Assembly: GCF_002896965.1 (NCBI RefSeq)
Contig: NZ_LYMM01000106.1
Span: forward strand, 1-64,000
From: Novosphingobium guangzhouense
GTDB taxonomy: Bacteria > Pseudomonadota > Alphaproteobacteria > Sphingomonadales > Sphingomonadaceae
Reading direction: 5' to 3'
Length of the DNA: 64,000 nucleotides
Below are positions 8,695 through 17,263 of the stretch, piece after piece (within the stretch, counting starts at the first letter, position 1; each line of letters begins with the position of its first letter). A model generated the notes under the pieces. That model saw nothing but the letters and a program-made list of their open reading frames with translations. It had not been told where the DNA came from and searched no databases. Both the position numbers and the translations under genes were made by a program.

Positions 8695-9555
8695 ATGACC
8701 CAGTTCGCGCTTCCGGCTTTCGACCTTCCCGCATTCGTCACCGCCACTCTCGCCGAGGATCTCGGAGAGGGGCTTGCGGGCGGCGGGCGTGACGTCACTT
8801 CCGAAAGCGTGATCGACGCGGACGCGCGGTTCTCCGGCGTCATGGATTCGCGCGATGCCATCACCGTTGCCGGCCTTCCGATCGCGGCGGCGTTCTTCCG
8901 CCAGCTTGATCCGGCGATGGAGGTCGAGCTTCTGGTCGATGAAGGCGCTCAGGTCGCCCCCGGCACCAACCTCATGCGCCTGACCGGCAATGCCCGTGCG
9001 ATGCTGACCGCAGAGCGCAGCGCGCTCAACACCGTCCAGCACCTTTCCGGCATCGCCACGATGACCCGCGAATATGTGGACGCCATGGGCGGTCACGCGA
9101 CCCTGCTCGATACCCGCAAGACCATCCCCGGCCTGCGGCATCTGGAAAAGTACGCGACCCGCATGGGCGGAGCGAAGAACCACCGCATGGGCCTGTGGGA
9201 CGCAGCGATGATCAAGGACAACCACGTCCTCGTCGCAGGCGGCGTCGGCCCCGCAGTGGCGCGCGCCAGGGCCGCGGCCGTGACCCAGATCATCTGCGAG
9301 GTCGATCACCTCGACCAGATCGAACCCGCCATCGCCGCAGGCGCGCACCACCTGCTGCTGGACAACATGGGGCCGGACATGCTGCGCGATGCGGTCGCCA
9401 TGGTGGCAGGCCGAGTGCCGACCGAGGCTTCGGGCGGGGTCAACCTCAAGACCATCGGCGCGATCGCCGCCAGCGGTGTCACCTACGTTTCAGTCGGCCG
9501 CCTGACGCAGAGTGCGCCCGCTGCCGACATCGGTCTGGATTTCAGCCCGCTGTGA
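8695..9555 (+). CDS. nadC: Nicotinate-nucleotide pyrophosphorylase (quinolinate phosphoribosyltransferase)
   Basis: A 286-residue NadC that converts quinolinate and PRPP to nicotinate mononucleotide, CO2 and PPi in de novo NAD synthesis. Characteristic stretches are AEDLGEG with DVTSE near the N-terminus, the substrate-binding segment DTRKTIPGLR, KNHRMGLWDAAMIKDNH, LLLDNM, and EASGGVNL with VSVGRLTQSA at the C-terminal end. The ATG at 8695 is preferred over the longer frame from 8482, which would overlap non-coding sequence. Its stop overlaps the GTG of the RNase T2 gene by four bases. Confidence 0.96.
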   Translation: MTQFALPAFDLPAFVTATLAEDLGEGLAGGGRDVTSESVIDADARFSGVMDSRDAITVAGLPIAAAFFRQLDPAMEVELLVDEGAQVAPGTNLMRLTGNARAMLTAERSALNTVQHLSGIATMTREYVDAMGGHATLLDTRKTIPGLRHLEKYATRMGGAKNHRMGLWDAAMIKDNHVLVAGGVGPAVARARAAAVTQIICEVDHLDQIEPAIAAGAHHLLLDNMGPDMLRDAVAMVAGRVPTEASGGVNLKTIGAIAASGVTYVSVGRLTQSAPAADIGLDFSPL

Positions 9556-10253
9556 AATCCGCAGCCGCCCTGATCGCGGCCCTGGCACTGCTCCCCGCTC
9601 AGGCTTGGGCGCAGGCCTATCAATGCTCCGTCCCGCGCACGATTGCGCCAGTTCGGCCGCTGACGCCCGACGGGCCGGTGCGCCGCACGACGATCGCGGG
9701 CTATACACTCGCTGCAAGCTGGTCTCCCGATTACTGCAAGACCAGCGGCGATGCCCGGTCGATGCAATGCAACCCCGCCCATGGCCGGTTCGGCTTCATC
9801 CTGCACGGTCTCTGGCCGGAAGCGGCACGCGGCCCCGCTCCGCAATGGTGCGCAACGCAACCGGTCCCGACGCCCCAGATCCTGCGTGAGAACTTGTGCA
9901 TGACGCCATCTCCCGGTCTGCTGGCGCACGAATGGGCGAAGCACGGTAGTTGCATGGTCGCCACCCCGCAGAAATACTTCCGCGTAAGCGCGATCCTGTG
10001 GCGTTCGATCCACTGGCCCGACGCCGACCGCCTCTCGCGCAAGAAGGGTCTGACGGTCGGCCATCTGCGCGAGGAATTCGTGGCCGCGAATCCGGGCTGG
10101 CCGCATGAGGCGGTGGGGGTTGAGATCAGCCGCACCGGCTGGCTGCGCGAAGTGCAGCTTTGCTACGGCAAGGACTTTCGCCCCGCCCACTGCCCTGCCC
10201 GGCAATATGGCCCGGCCGATTCGGCAGCCCTGAAGATCTGGCGCGGGCTTTGA
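9552..10253 (+). CDS. Ribonuclease T2 family protein
   Basis: A 233-residue secreted RNase. An N-terminal signal peptide (about 1-21, ending AWA-QAY) precedes the two T2 active-site segments, CAS I as FILHGLWPE and CAS II as HEWAKHGSC, which supply the catalytic histidines and glutamate. Cysteines around these sites can form the usual disulfides. It would cleave RNA via 2',3'-cyclic phosphate in the periplasm or outside. The start is a GTG at 9552 that overlaps the nadC stop (GTGA), implying translational coupling. A role in scavenging nucleotides beside NAD synthesis is possible but inferred. Confidence 0.9.
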   Translation: MKSAAALIAALALLPAQAWAQAYQCSVPRTIAPVRPLTPDGPVRRTTIAGYTLAASWSPDYCKTSGDARSMQCNPAHGRFGFILHGLWPEAARGPAPQWCATQPVPTPQILRENLCMTPSPGLLAHEWAKHGSCMVATPQKYFRVSAILWRSIHWPDADRLSRKKGLTVGHLREEFVAANPGWPHEAVGVEISRTGWLREVQLCYGKDFRPAHCPARQYGPADSAALKIWRGL

Positions 10254-10293
10254 ACGCGGGCAGCCACTGTCGAAGCCCCATCGAACGAGCGAG

Positions 10294-10749
10294 TCACCGT
10301 CTGGCGCGGAAAAAACCGCGTAGCATTTCCGCCGCCTGCGCTTCTCCGATCCCGGCATAAACCTCGGGCCGGTGCAGGCACTGCGGATGCTCGAAAATTC
10401 GCGCACCATGCTCCACCGCGCCGCCCTTAGGGTCGGAGGCCCCGTAATAGACCCGTGCGATCCGCGCATGGGCGATGGCCCCGGCGCACATCGCGCACGG
10501 TTCCAGCGTCACCCACAGTTCGCACCCTTCGAGCCGTTCGTTGCCGAGAACCTGCGCCGCGGCGCGAATCGCCTCGATTTCGGCATGGCTGGTCGGGTCG
10601 TGGCGCTCTCGCGGGGCATTGCGTCCGGTGGCGATGACACGACCGTCCTTGACGATCACCGCGCCAATGGGCACTTCGCCGGAATCGGCGGCGGCCTGCG
10701 CCTCCTTGAGAGCAAGCGCCATGGGTTCTGGAAGAGGCCAGCGAGTCAT
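10294..10749 (-). CDS. tadA: tRNA-specific adenosine deaminase
   Basis: A 151-residue zinc deaminase that converts A34 to inosine in the tRNA-Arg anticodon. Signatures are HAEIEAI (zinc His and catalytic Glu), PCAMCAGA (two zinc cysteines), and YYGASDPKGGA. Length matches bacterial TadA. It converges with the RNase T2 gene and lies divergent from rpmB, with about 110 bases between the tadA and rpmB starts. Confidence 0.95.
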   Translation of the reverse strand: MTRWPLPEPMALALKEAQAAADSGEVPIGAVIVKDGRVIATGRNAPRERHDPTSHAEIEAIRAAAQVLGNERLEGCELWVTLEPCAMCAGAIAHARIARVYYGASDPKGGAVEHGARIFEHPQCLHRPEVYAGIGEAQAAEMLRGFFRARR

Positions 10750-10785
10750 TCGACCGCGCTAGCCCGTCAAAAACCTGTGTGCAAC

Positions 10786-10814
10786 TTGACCTTCGGTGGG
10801 GGAATCGGTAAGGG
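10786..10814 (+). promoter_or_regulatory. Putative sigma-70-type promoter for rpmB
   Basis: TTGACC at 10786-10791 is followed after 17 bases by TAAGGG at 10809-10814. The -35 is near consensus and the -10 is weak. It is positioned about 50 bases ahead of the rpmB ATG, inside the only gap available for an rpmB promoter. Assigned by eye only. Confidence 0.5.
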
Positions 10815-10862
10815 CGCGCCTTCCCGTACTAACGGCAAACAATTTTTCGAGCGAGAAAGACT

Positions 10863-11147
10863 ATGTCCCGCATCTGCGAACTGACCGGCAAGGGCCGCCA
10901 GGTTGGCTGCAACGTCAGCCACGCGAACAACAAGACCAAGCGCGTCTTCCTGCCCAACCTCCAGAACGTTACGCTGATGTCGGAAGGTCTGGACCGCAGC
11001 TTCAAGTTCCGCGTTTCGACGCACGGCCTGCGTTCGGTTGAGCACAACGGCGGCCTCGACAACTGGCTGCTGAAGACCTCGGACGCCAAGCTGTCGCCGC
11101 GCGCCGTCAAGGTGAAGCGCGACCTCAAGAAGGCTCAGGCCGCCTGA
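10863..11147 (+). CDS. rpmB: 50S ribosomal protein L28
   Basis: The 94-residue protein begins MSRICELTGKGRQVGCNVSHANNK, the expected L28 N-terminus, and has RVSTHGLRSVE and a basic C-terminal helix (RAVKVKRDLKKAQ). It is slightly longer than the E. coli protein, as is usual in alphaproteobacteria. The ATG is preceded by gagaaag. Monocistronic, with its own promoter and a strong bidirectional terminator. Confidence 0.97.
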   Translation: MSRICELTGKGRQVGCNVSHANNKTKRVFLPNLQNVTLMSEGLDRSFKFRVSTHGLRSVEHNGGLDNWLLKTSDAKLSPRAVKVKRDLKKAQAA

Positions 11148-11193
11148 TTGCCTGCTCCTCCTGCGGGGGGAGCGCATCGGGAATACGGGCTTT

Positions 11194-11230
11194 AAAAAAG
11201 CGTGCGAGGCTATGCTTCGCGCGCTTTTTT
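11194..11230 (+). terminator. Bidirectional intrinsic terminator between rpmB and the phytase-like gene
   Basis: A long stem pairs 11194-11210 (aaaaaagcgtgcgaggc) with 11214-11230 (gcttcgcgcgctttttt), with a 3-nt loop and two G-T wobbles. T-runs on both sides mean it can end transcription of rpmB and of the converging gene at 11251. Confidence 0.9.
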
Positions 11231-11250
11231 CGCGTTTATCCTGGTAGCCT

Positions 11251-12258
11251 CTACCTGGGCCAGGGCAGCTTCGCGGGATCGACCGAAAGCTTCCACAGCA
11301 AGGTGCGCTGCAGTACCCGCATCGCGTTGTCGTCCGACATCAGCCACACGGTAATGCGCCCATCAGGCTGCGGGACGGCTGCGATCGCCTCGAAATTGTC
11401 GACCGGCAATACTGAGGCGAGCGAGGCCAGCGTTGCGGATGGCCAGACTTTGCCCGGTCTGATCCGGGCCGTATCCGCGATCACGATGCGTCCGGCGAAT
11501 CGCAGGGGCATCGGCCACAACAACCGCCGCATGAGGATCAGCGCGCGGCCATCCGGCAACAGCGCCATGTCGACCGCCGAGAAATTGTCGGGCCCGTCGA
11601 ACTGAAATCTGGCCGCATCGGGATGCTGGACGGGATCGCCTGAAAACAGCAGCGCATCATGAAGGCGTGCCTCGCCAAGCGACGGAGGGACTTCGCGGAT
11701 CGCGATAAAGCGCCCGTCCGGCAGGCGGGTCATCGCTTCGGCGCCGGTATTGAGCCCCCAGTGAGCCATGCCTGCAGGGGCTACCCGTCCAGTCTCCTTC
11801 AGGTTCGCGGACAGTCGCGTGACCACGTTGAGCCCTTCCATGCCCAGCCAGTAGCGGCGGTTGGCAGGGTCATAGGCGACGGATTCGACATCGCGCCCGG
11901 CCTTCGTGTGAATCGGATCTTTGAAGCGGATTCGCTTTTCTCGTGCCTTCGACGGCTTTGCGCCCGGCGGAGAGAACATCAGCGTGTGGCCGGAATCGTT
12001 GAACGCCAACAGGCGACCGTCAGTATGAGCGACCATGGCGGAATAGCCGAACACCCAAGCGTTGCTCGACTTGATCTGCCATGCGCCCTCCATCCGGAAA
12101 GGCCCAAGGTATCGCGCCAGCACCGGTCCGGGCGGAAGGGCCTCGGGCACGATCGCAAGATCGGGAAAATTGCCACTGGGCCGCTTGTCTACGGGAGAGC
12201 GGCCCCATGTCGCCCACATCAAGGCTGCGAAAGTAAGGAAAGCGATGCTGCGGCGCAC
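11251..12258 (-). CDS. Esterase-like activity of phytase family protein (PF13449-like)
   Basis: The 335-residue exported protein has an N-terminal hydrophobic signal (residues 4-18) and a predicted beta-propeller of the phytase-like family: GRLLAFNDSGH, RDVESVAYDPANRRYWLGME, GAEAMTRLPDGRFIAI and NFEAIAAVPQPDGRITVWLMSDDN. These repeated strand-loop blocks are typical of the family. The enzymatic activity of bacterial members is mostly unproven, and the name derives from homology. It converges on rpmB, shares the bidirectional terminator, and starts about 45 bases before the end of the M23 gene, possibly as the last gene of that leftward operon. Confidence 0.75.
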   Translation of the reverse strand: MRRSIAFLTFAALMWATWGRSPVDKRPSGNFPDLAIVPEALPPGPVLARYLGPFRMEGAWQIKSSNAWVFGYSAMVAHTDGRLLAFNDSGHTLMFSPPGAKPSKAREKRIRFKDPIHTKAGRDVESVAYDPANRRYWLGMEGLNVVTRLSANLKETGRVAPAGMAHWGLNTGAEAMTRLPDGRFIAIREVPPSLGEARLHDALLFSGDPVQHPDAARFQFDGPDNFSAVDMALLPDGRALILMRRLLWPMPLRFAGRIVIADTARIRPGKVWPSATLASLASVLPVDNFEAIAAVPQPDGRITVWLMSDDNAMRVLQRTLLWKLSVDPAKLPWPR

Positions 12259-12303
12259 AAGGTCTGAATAGGGACTGCGCCGCAGTTGGCAAGCGGCATG
12301 GGG

Positions 12304-13185
12304 CTAATTCATCGGACCTGTGAACAGGAGCGGGTCAAGCCGCGCATCGTTCCACTTGATCGACCAGTGCAGATGCGGCCCGGTGGCACGCCCGGTCATG
12401 CCGATCCGCCCGATCACCTGCCCCTGACGCACGTGCTGCCCCTGCTTCACCAGTATTTCCGAGCAGTGCAGAAAGGCGCTGTTAAGCCCCATGCCGTGAT
12501 CGAGCATCAGCAGGTTGCCTTCCAGCGTGAAGGGCTTTTCCGCCGCCAGAATGACCACGCCATCCGCCGGCGCCACGAACGTCGCGCCGCTGCCGCCCGG
12601 CGCAAGGTCCAGCCCGGAATGATAGGCGCCCGGTTCGCCGCGATAGATGCGCTGCGAGCCGAAACGACCCGAAATCCGTGCCCGGATCGGCCAGGTGAAG
12701 CGCTGCCGCCAACCCTGCGCATCGGTGACCATCGCACGGGCCGCAGCGATGCGTTCCAGTTCGGGGCGGCGTAGCGCCATGAACGCTTCGGACGGGCCGC
12801 CCGGCTTGCGGGCAATGTTCACATGCTCGATCTGCCAGGCGCGCGGCGCCACCGTAAGGCGCTGCTCTCCCAGTGTCCCGTTCGAATAGGAAACCCGCAG
12901 TATCGCCTGCGATCCCGCGTCACGGTCGAAAGCCACGAACCAGCCGCCATCCGGCGCGACCCGGACCGGCGTACCGTCCAAGGAGAGAGAGCGCACGCCT
13001 GCGGGCAGCTTGCCCTTCAGCCAGCCGCCCTGCGTCAGTTCACCCGTAAATGGCAAGGTCACCGGACGCGCCGGCGCAGCGGGAGCTACGGGGGCCACAG
13101 GCTGCGCGGCCCGCAGCGCCACGACCGGCACTGCGGCCCCGGCAACCGCGATCAGCAGCGAACAGGCCCATCCCCGACGACGCAT
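12304..13185 (-). CDS. M23 family metallopeptidase (LytM fold)
   Basis: A 293-residue exported peptidase. A signal or anchor near residues 6-24 follows MRRRGW; a beta-rich region comes next, with an M23 domain in the last 120 residues. Zinc motifs are intact: YHSGLDLAPGG (HxxxD), then HCSEILVKQGQHV and GPHLHWSIKWN (HxH). It should cut peptidoglycan cross-links in the periplasm. Start chosen at ATG 13185; a longer frame would run into the DUF2093 gene, whose stop is 10 bases upstream. Last or penultimate gene of the xseA operon. Confidence 0.88.
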   Translation of the reverse strand: MRRRGWACSLLIAVAGAAVPVVALRAAQPVAPVAPAAPARPVTLPFTGELTQGGWLKGKLPAGVRSLSLDGTPVRVAPDGGWFVAFDRDAGSQAILRVSYSNGTLGEQRLTVAPRAWQIEHVNIARKPGGPSEAFMALRRPELERIAAARAMVTDAQGWRQRFTWPIRARISGRFGSQRIYRGEPGAYHSGLDLAPGGSGATFVAPADGVVILAAEKPFTLEGNLLMLDHGMGLNSAFLHCSEILVKQGQHVRQGQVIGRIGMTGRATGPHLHWSIKWNDARLDPLLFTGPMN

Positions 13186-13195
13186 GCCGCCGCGT

Positions 13196-13405
13196 TCAGG
13201 CCTGGCCGAGCAGTCGGCGCGTGGCGATTTCGGCGGTGGCGTAGGCTTCCTGGCGCTCAACGCTCCAGTAACGGAGGGTTTCGAGCGAGATCTGTTCGCC
13301 GGTCACGGCGCAAGTGACATAATGGCCCGCGCTGAGCACGCGAAAGCCGTTCGGGCCGTAAGCGAGCTTGGCGGGGCGGTCTGCAGAGGACATCAACATG
13401 GCCAT
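13196..13405 (-). CDS. DUF2093 domain protein
   Basis: A 69-residue protein with the DUF2093 pattern YGPNGFRVLSAGHYVTCAVTG followed by LRYWSVERQEAY. The family is restricted to alphaproteobacteria and commonly sits beside xseA; function unknown. A Shine-Dalgarno-like agga precedes the ATG at 13405. It lies 21 bases after xseA and 10 bases before the M23 gene, supporting one transcript. Confidence 0.85.
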   Translation of the reverse strand: MAMLMSSADRPAKLAYGPNGFRVLSAGHYVTCAVTGEQISLETLRYWSVERQEAYATAEIATRRLLGQA

Positions 13406-13426
13406 GATCCTAGCAGAGCCGCCGCG

Positions 13427-14935
13427 TCAGAACAAATCGCCCTGTCGCGGCGACGCCGATGATCGTCGCGAAGAGGGTTCTGGGCGGGCCGGCCTGGCGG
13501 CGGGTGCAGGGGAGCGGACCTGCGGTTCGGCGCCTTCGCCCGCCATGACAGACAGCTCGCCGTCGCGGAACTCGATCACCAGACTGCCTTCGCGCAACGC
13601 GGCTTCGCGTGTGGTCAACGCGGCACCCGACGGGGACTTGACCAGCGCATAGCCACGCTGGAGCGGCAGGCGCGGGTCCAGTTGCGGCAGCACGCGATTG
13701 ACCGGCGCCAGCGCATCGCGCGCCAGCGTCCAGCGCCGTTCGAGCAGGCGCGGAACAAGCCCGGCGCGCTCAAGCTGGAATCTACTGGCCTGCAACCGAT
13801 GCTGCAGCACCGGCAGCGGGCGTCCTATCGCATTGAGTCGCCGCTCGGCCGCATGCGCCCGGTCCTGCAGCCCCCGGCGCAGACGGTCGGACAGTTCGTC
13901 CAGCTTCTGCGCCTTGGCCGCAAGGATCGCCTCCGGCTTCGGCAGGCGCCGTACCCGCGCTTCAAGCCGTTCCCGGCCAAGCACCACCGGACGCAGCGCG
14001 CAGCGACGCTTGCGCATGGCAAGATCGGCCAGCTGAGCCGAAAGTTCGGCGCGCACCGGCACCGCCATCTCTGCAGCGGCGGTCGGCGTCGGCGCGCGGC
14101 GGTCTGCCGCATGGTCGCAGAGCGTGGTGTCGGTTTCATGCCCAACGGCCGAGATCACCGGGATCGACGATTCGGCAACCGCCCGCACGACAATCTCTTC
14201 GTTGAAGCTCCACAAGTCCTCGATCGAACCGCCGCCGCGCGCTACGATCACAAGATCGGGGCGCGGCACCGGGCCACCAGGCTGGATGGCGGAGAAACCG
14301 CGCACCGCATTCGCCACTTGCGCCGCCGCGCCTTCGCCCTGCACCAGCACCGGCCAGACCAGCACCCGGCTGGGGAAACGGTCGGCAAGGCGATGCAGGA
14401 TATCCCGGATCACGGCACCCGTGGGGGAAGTGACGACGCCGATCACTTGCGGCAGATAGGGCAATGGCCGCTTGCGCTCGGGCGCGAAGAGCCCTTCGGC
14501 CGCAAGGCGCGCGCGCAGCTTTTCGAGCAGCGCCAGCAGCGCGCCTTCGCCCGCGATCTCCATCGTTTCGATGACGATCTGGTACTTGGAGCGGCCCGGA
14601 TAGGTCGTCAGCTTGCCGGTAGCGATCACCTCCACACCGTCTTCGGGGCGGAAGGCCAGACGCTGCGCGCCGCCCTTCCACATCACCCCGTCGATCACCG
14701 CCTTGTCGTCCTTGAGCGCGCAGTAGAGGTGGCCCGAAGCCGCCCGCTTCACGCCTGACAGCTCGCCGCGCAGGCGCACGAAGCCGAAGCGATCCTCCAC
14801 CGTGCGCTTCAGGAGATTCGAAATCTCGCTGATCGATAGCGGCGCAGCGTTGTCCCCGGCCGTGTCCTTCGCTACCAGCCCGCCAGAACGACCGTCGTTG
14901 TAGTCATCGTCGTAGAAGAACTGATCGGAAGGCAC
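13427..14935 (-). CDS. xseA: Exodeoxyribonuclease VII large subunit
   Basis: A 502-residue ExoVII catalytic subunit, degrading single-stranded DNA to oligonucleotides with XseB. The OB fold at the N-terminus begins LSISEISNLLKRTVEDRFG, with the hallmark RGELSG and SGHLYCALKD. The catalytic core carries VVTSPTGAVIRDI, RGGGSIEDLWSFNEE and SAVGHETDTTLCDHAADRRAPTPTAAAE, then a long coiled coil. The start is a GTG at 14935, five bases from the divergent purD ATG; a longer upstream frame would read antisense through purD. No xseB is visible in the window. Confidence 0.95.
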   Translation of the reverse strand: MPSDQFFYDDDYNDGRSGGLVAKDTAGDNAAPLSISEISNLLKRTVEDRFGFVRLRGELSGVKRAASGHLYCALKDDKAVIDGVMWKGGAQRLAFRPEDGVEVIATGKLTTYPGRSKYQIVIETMEIAGEGALLALLEKLRARLAAEGLFAPERKRPLPYLPQVIGVVTSPTGAVIRDILHRLADRFPSRVLVWPVLVQGEGAAAQVANAVRGFSAIQPGGPVPRPDLVIVARGGGSIEDLWSFNEEIVVRAVAESSIPVISAVGHETDTTLCDHAADRRAPTPTAAAEMAVPVRAELSAQLADLAMRKRRCALRPVVLGRERLEARVRRLPKPEAILAAKAQKLDELSDRLRRGLQDRAHAAERRLNAIGRPLPVLQHRLQASRFQLERAGLVPRLLERRWTLARDALAPVNRVLPQLDPRLPLQRGYALVKSPSGAALTTREAALREGSLVIEFRDGELSVMAGEGAEPQVRSPAPAARPARPEPSSRRSSASPRQGDLF

Positions 14936-14940
14936 GGGAA

Positions 14941-16218
14941 ATGAATATCCTGCTACTGGGCTCTGGCGGCCGCGAACATGCGCTGGCCTGGAAGCTGGCG
15001 CAATCCCCGCGCTGCGATGCCCTGTGGGCGGCGCCCGGAAACCCCGGTATTTCGAGCCTCGCGACATGCATCGATCTCGACGCGACCGACCACGCCGCCG
15101 TGCTGGCCTTCTGCGAGGCGAACTGTATCGGCCTTGTCGTCATCGGCCCCGAAGCACCGCTGGTGGACGGCCTTGCCGACTCGCTGCGCGGCGAAGGCGT
15201 GCCGGTATTTGGCCCCAGCAAGGCCGCAGCACAGCTTGAAGGCTCGAAGGGCTTCACCAAGGACTTGTGCGCCCGCGCCAATATCCCGACCGGCGGCTAC
15301 GAACGCGTTGCCAGCGAAGAGGCCGCCATGGCCGCGCTGGCGAAGTTCGGCGCCCCCGTGGTGATCAAGGCCGATGGTCTGGCCGCAGGCAAGGGCGTGA
15401 CCGTGGCAATGACCATGGACGAAGCCGAAGCCGCAGTCCGCGACATCTTCGCCGGGCGCTTCGGTGAAGCGGGCGCCGAAGCCGTGATCGAGGAATTCCT
15501 GGAAGGCGAGGAAGCCAGCTTCTTCGCGCTGACCGACGGCTCCACCATCGTCCCCTTCGCATCGGCGCAGGACCACAAGCGCGTCGGCGATGGCGATACC
15601 GGCCCCAACACCGGCGGCATGGGCGCCTACAGCCCTGCCAAGGTGCTGACCCCCAAGCTGCAGGCCGAAGCGATGACCCGGATCATTGCCCCTACCGTCA
15701 AGACACTGGCCGACGAAGGCATGCCTTATTCCGGCGTGCTGTTCCTGGGCCTGATGCTGACCGCCAAGGGGCCGCAGTTGATCGAATACAACTGCCGCTT
15801 CGGTGACCCGGAATGCCAGGTCATGATGATGCGGCTTGAATCGGACCTTGTCGAACTCCTCCACGCCTGCGCAGAGAACCGGCTTGCCGCGATCGAACCG
15901 CCGCGCTTCTCCGACGACGTGGCGCTGACCGTGGTAATGGCCGCAGACGGCTATCCCGGCACGCCTGCCAAGGGCGGCGCGATCGGCAATCTGGCCGAGG
16001 CCGAGGCGAACGGCGCCAAGGTCTTCCACGCCGGAACCGCCGAAAAGGACGGCCAGTTGGTGGCCAGCGGCGGGCGGGTGCTGGCCGTGACCGCCCGTGC
16101 CGGCAGCGTGACGGAGGCGCAGGCAAAGGCTTATGCAGCCGTCGATACCGTGGACTTCCCCACCGGCTTCACCCGCCGCGACATCGGCTGGCGCGAGGTG
16201 GCACGCGAAAGTGCTTAA
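14941..16218 (+). CDS. purD: Phosphoribosylamine-glycine ligase (GAR synthetase)
   Basis: The 425-residue enzyme makes glycinamide ribonucleotide, step two of purine synthesis. It starts MNILLLGSGGREHALAWKL, has the ATP-grasp stretch FVKADGLAAGKGV-like (VIKADGLAAGKGV), GEEASFFALTDG, HKRVGDGDTGPNTGGMGAYSP and IEYNCRFGDPECQ. A GGAAGG ribosome-binding site at 14927-14932 lies inside the divergent xseA coding sequence. The last eight bases overlap the next gene. Confidence 0.97.
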   Translation: MNILLLGSGGREHALAWKLAQSPRCDALWAAPGNPGISSLATCIDLDATDHAAVLAFCEANCIGLVVIGPEAPLVDGLADSLRGEGVPVFGPSKAAAQLEGSKGFTKDLCARANIPTGGYERVASEEAAMAALAKFGAPVVIKADGLAAGKGVTVAMTMDEAEAAVRDIFAGRFGEAGAEAVIEEFLEGEEASFFALTDGSTIVPFASAQDHKRVGDGDTGPNTGGMGAYSPAKVLTPKLQAEAMTRIIAPTVKTLADEGMPYSGVLFLGLMLTAKGPQLIEYNCRFGDPECQVMMMRLESDLVELLHACAENRLAAIEPPRFSDDVALTVVMAADGYPGTPAKGGAIGNLAEAEANGAKVFHAGTAEKDGQLVASGGRVLAVTARAGSVTEAQAKAYAAVDTVDFPTGFTRRDIGWREVARESA

Positions 16219-16696
16219 GCACATCGACCCGATCCTGAAGCTGTGCCTTGCGCTTGGCGCCCTGATGACGGGCGCCGGGATCGGGTACTATTACGGCATC
16301 TATCTGCCCGCGCAGGACATCCACCAGCAGACGCTGGCGATGGCCGAAAGGCAGTCCAAGGCGGCCGAGCAATCGCGGGCGCTGGCCGAACGCGCCCGCC
16401 ACGAGGCGGAAGTTCAGGCCGTCTACGGACAGTGCGTGGACCTTGCCGAAAGCACCTATCGCCACCGCTGGACGCAGGCCTGCCAGGCCATGCACGATGC
16501 CGACCAGTCCGCTTTCGACGACTGCGCCGACGATCTGTTCAGCACTCGCAGCGGCTGCCTTGCCAAGCATCCGATCCGCCCGGCGCAGGATTGCGCGCTG
16601 CCCTCGCAGACAGCCCAGTCGATCGCCGAGGCCCGCGATCAGCGCAAGGCGCAGTGCGCGGCGCAATTGCAGACATCCCAGCGTGGCGGGCGCTAA
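16211..16696 (+). CDS. Membrane-anchored Cys-rich hypothetical protein
   Basis: A 161-residue protein of unknown function. An N-terminal transmembrane segment (about 9-30, LCLALGALMTGAGIGYYYGIY) leads to a helical, Ala/Glu/Arg-rich, probably periplasmic region. That region has six spaced cysteines (GQC, QAC, DDC, SGC, QDC, AQC) that could make three disulfides. The start is a GTG at 16211 overlapping the purD stop by eight bases, with gaggtgg just upstream, so translation is probably coupled to purD. No recognised domain. It converges on the exonuclease gene 12 bases away. Confidence 0.65.
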   Translation: MLKHIDPILKLCLALGALMTGAGIGYYYGIYLPAQDIHQQTLAMAERQSKAAEQSRALAERARHEAEVQAVYGQCVDLAESTYRHRWTQACQAMHDADQSAFDDCADDLFSTRSGCLAKHPIRPAQDCALPSQTAQSIAEARDQRKAQCAAQLQTSQRGGR

Positions 16697-16708
16697 GGGC
16701 TCAGGGGA

Positions 16709-17215
16709 CTACCCGACCTCCCCGTCCACCAGCAGCCTGACGACCATCGCCAGCCGCTTGGCGTCTTCGCGAGCGAGGTGTTCCTTGGGCAGCCGCCGCT
16801 TGGCCTCTTCAAGAGCCGCGACGACCTGCGGGCGGGTATAGCCGCCTTCCTTCAGGTATTCGCCAAGGTAATGCACCGGGAACGGCAGCCTCGTTCCCGT
16901 TGCCTGACACAGCACTTCAAGCCAGTACTGGTCGAGATCGGCATCCGCATAGACCGGGCAACCGGCCACGAATTCGGCCATTTCGGCCAGCACCTGCTCG
17001 GGCGGCAGGCCCTCGTCATCCAGCATCTGCTGGGTGATGCCGTGAAGTTTCTCAGCCTCGTCCGACCAGTCCCAGTAGCGCCAGGCTTCGGCGGGCCGGA
17101 TCAGCCAGGCCCGGTTCGAGCCGTCGATCCGCGCCACCGCGACTTCGATGGGATAGGACTGCCCGTATTCGGGCAGGCAGCTCGCTTCGAAGTCGATCAG
17201 CGCGGGACAGCTCAA
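16709..17215 (-). CDS. DEDDh-type 3'-5' exonuclease-like protein
   Basis: The 168-residue protein has the exonuclease motifs in order: LIDFEASCLPE (Exo I, DxE) at 7-10, DADLDQYWLE near 92 (Exo II Asp), and HLAREDAKRL near 146-152 (Exo III, HxxxxD). This arrangement fits RNase T/DnaQ-fold nucleases. It is short and lacks extra domains, so RNA or oligonucleotide trimming is possible. The specific substrate is unknown. It lies downstream of the kinase gene on the same strand, 48 bases away. Confidence 0.75.
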   Translation of the reverse strand: MSCPALIDFEASCLPEYGQSYPIEVAVARIDGSNRAWLIRPAEAWRYWDWSDEAEKLHGITQQMLDDEGLPPEQVLAEMAEFVAGCPVYADADLDQYWLEVLCQATGTRLPFPVHYLGEYLKEGGYTRPQVVAALEEAKRRLPKEHLAREDAKRLAMVVRLLVDGEVG

Positions 17216-17263
17216 ACCGAAAGTCCTTTTGTGGTTACGGCGCCTATCAGCGCATTTCTTCGA

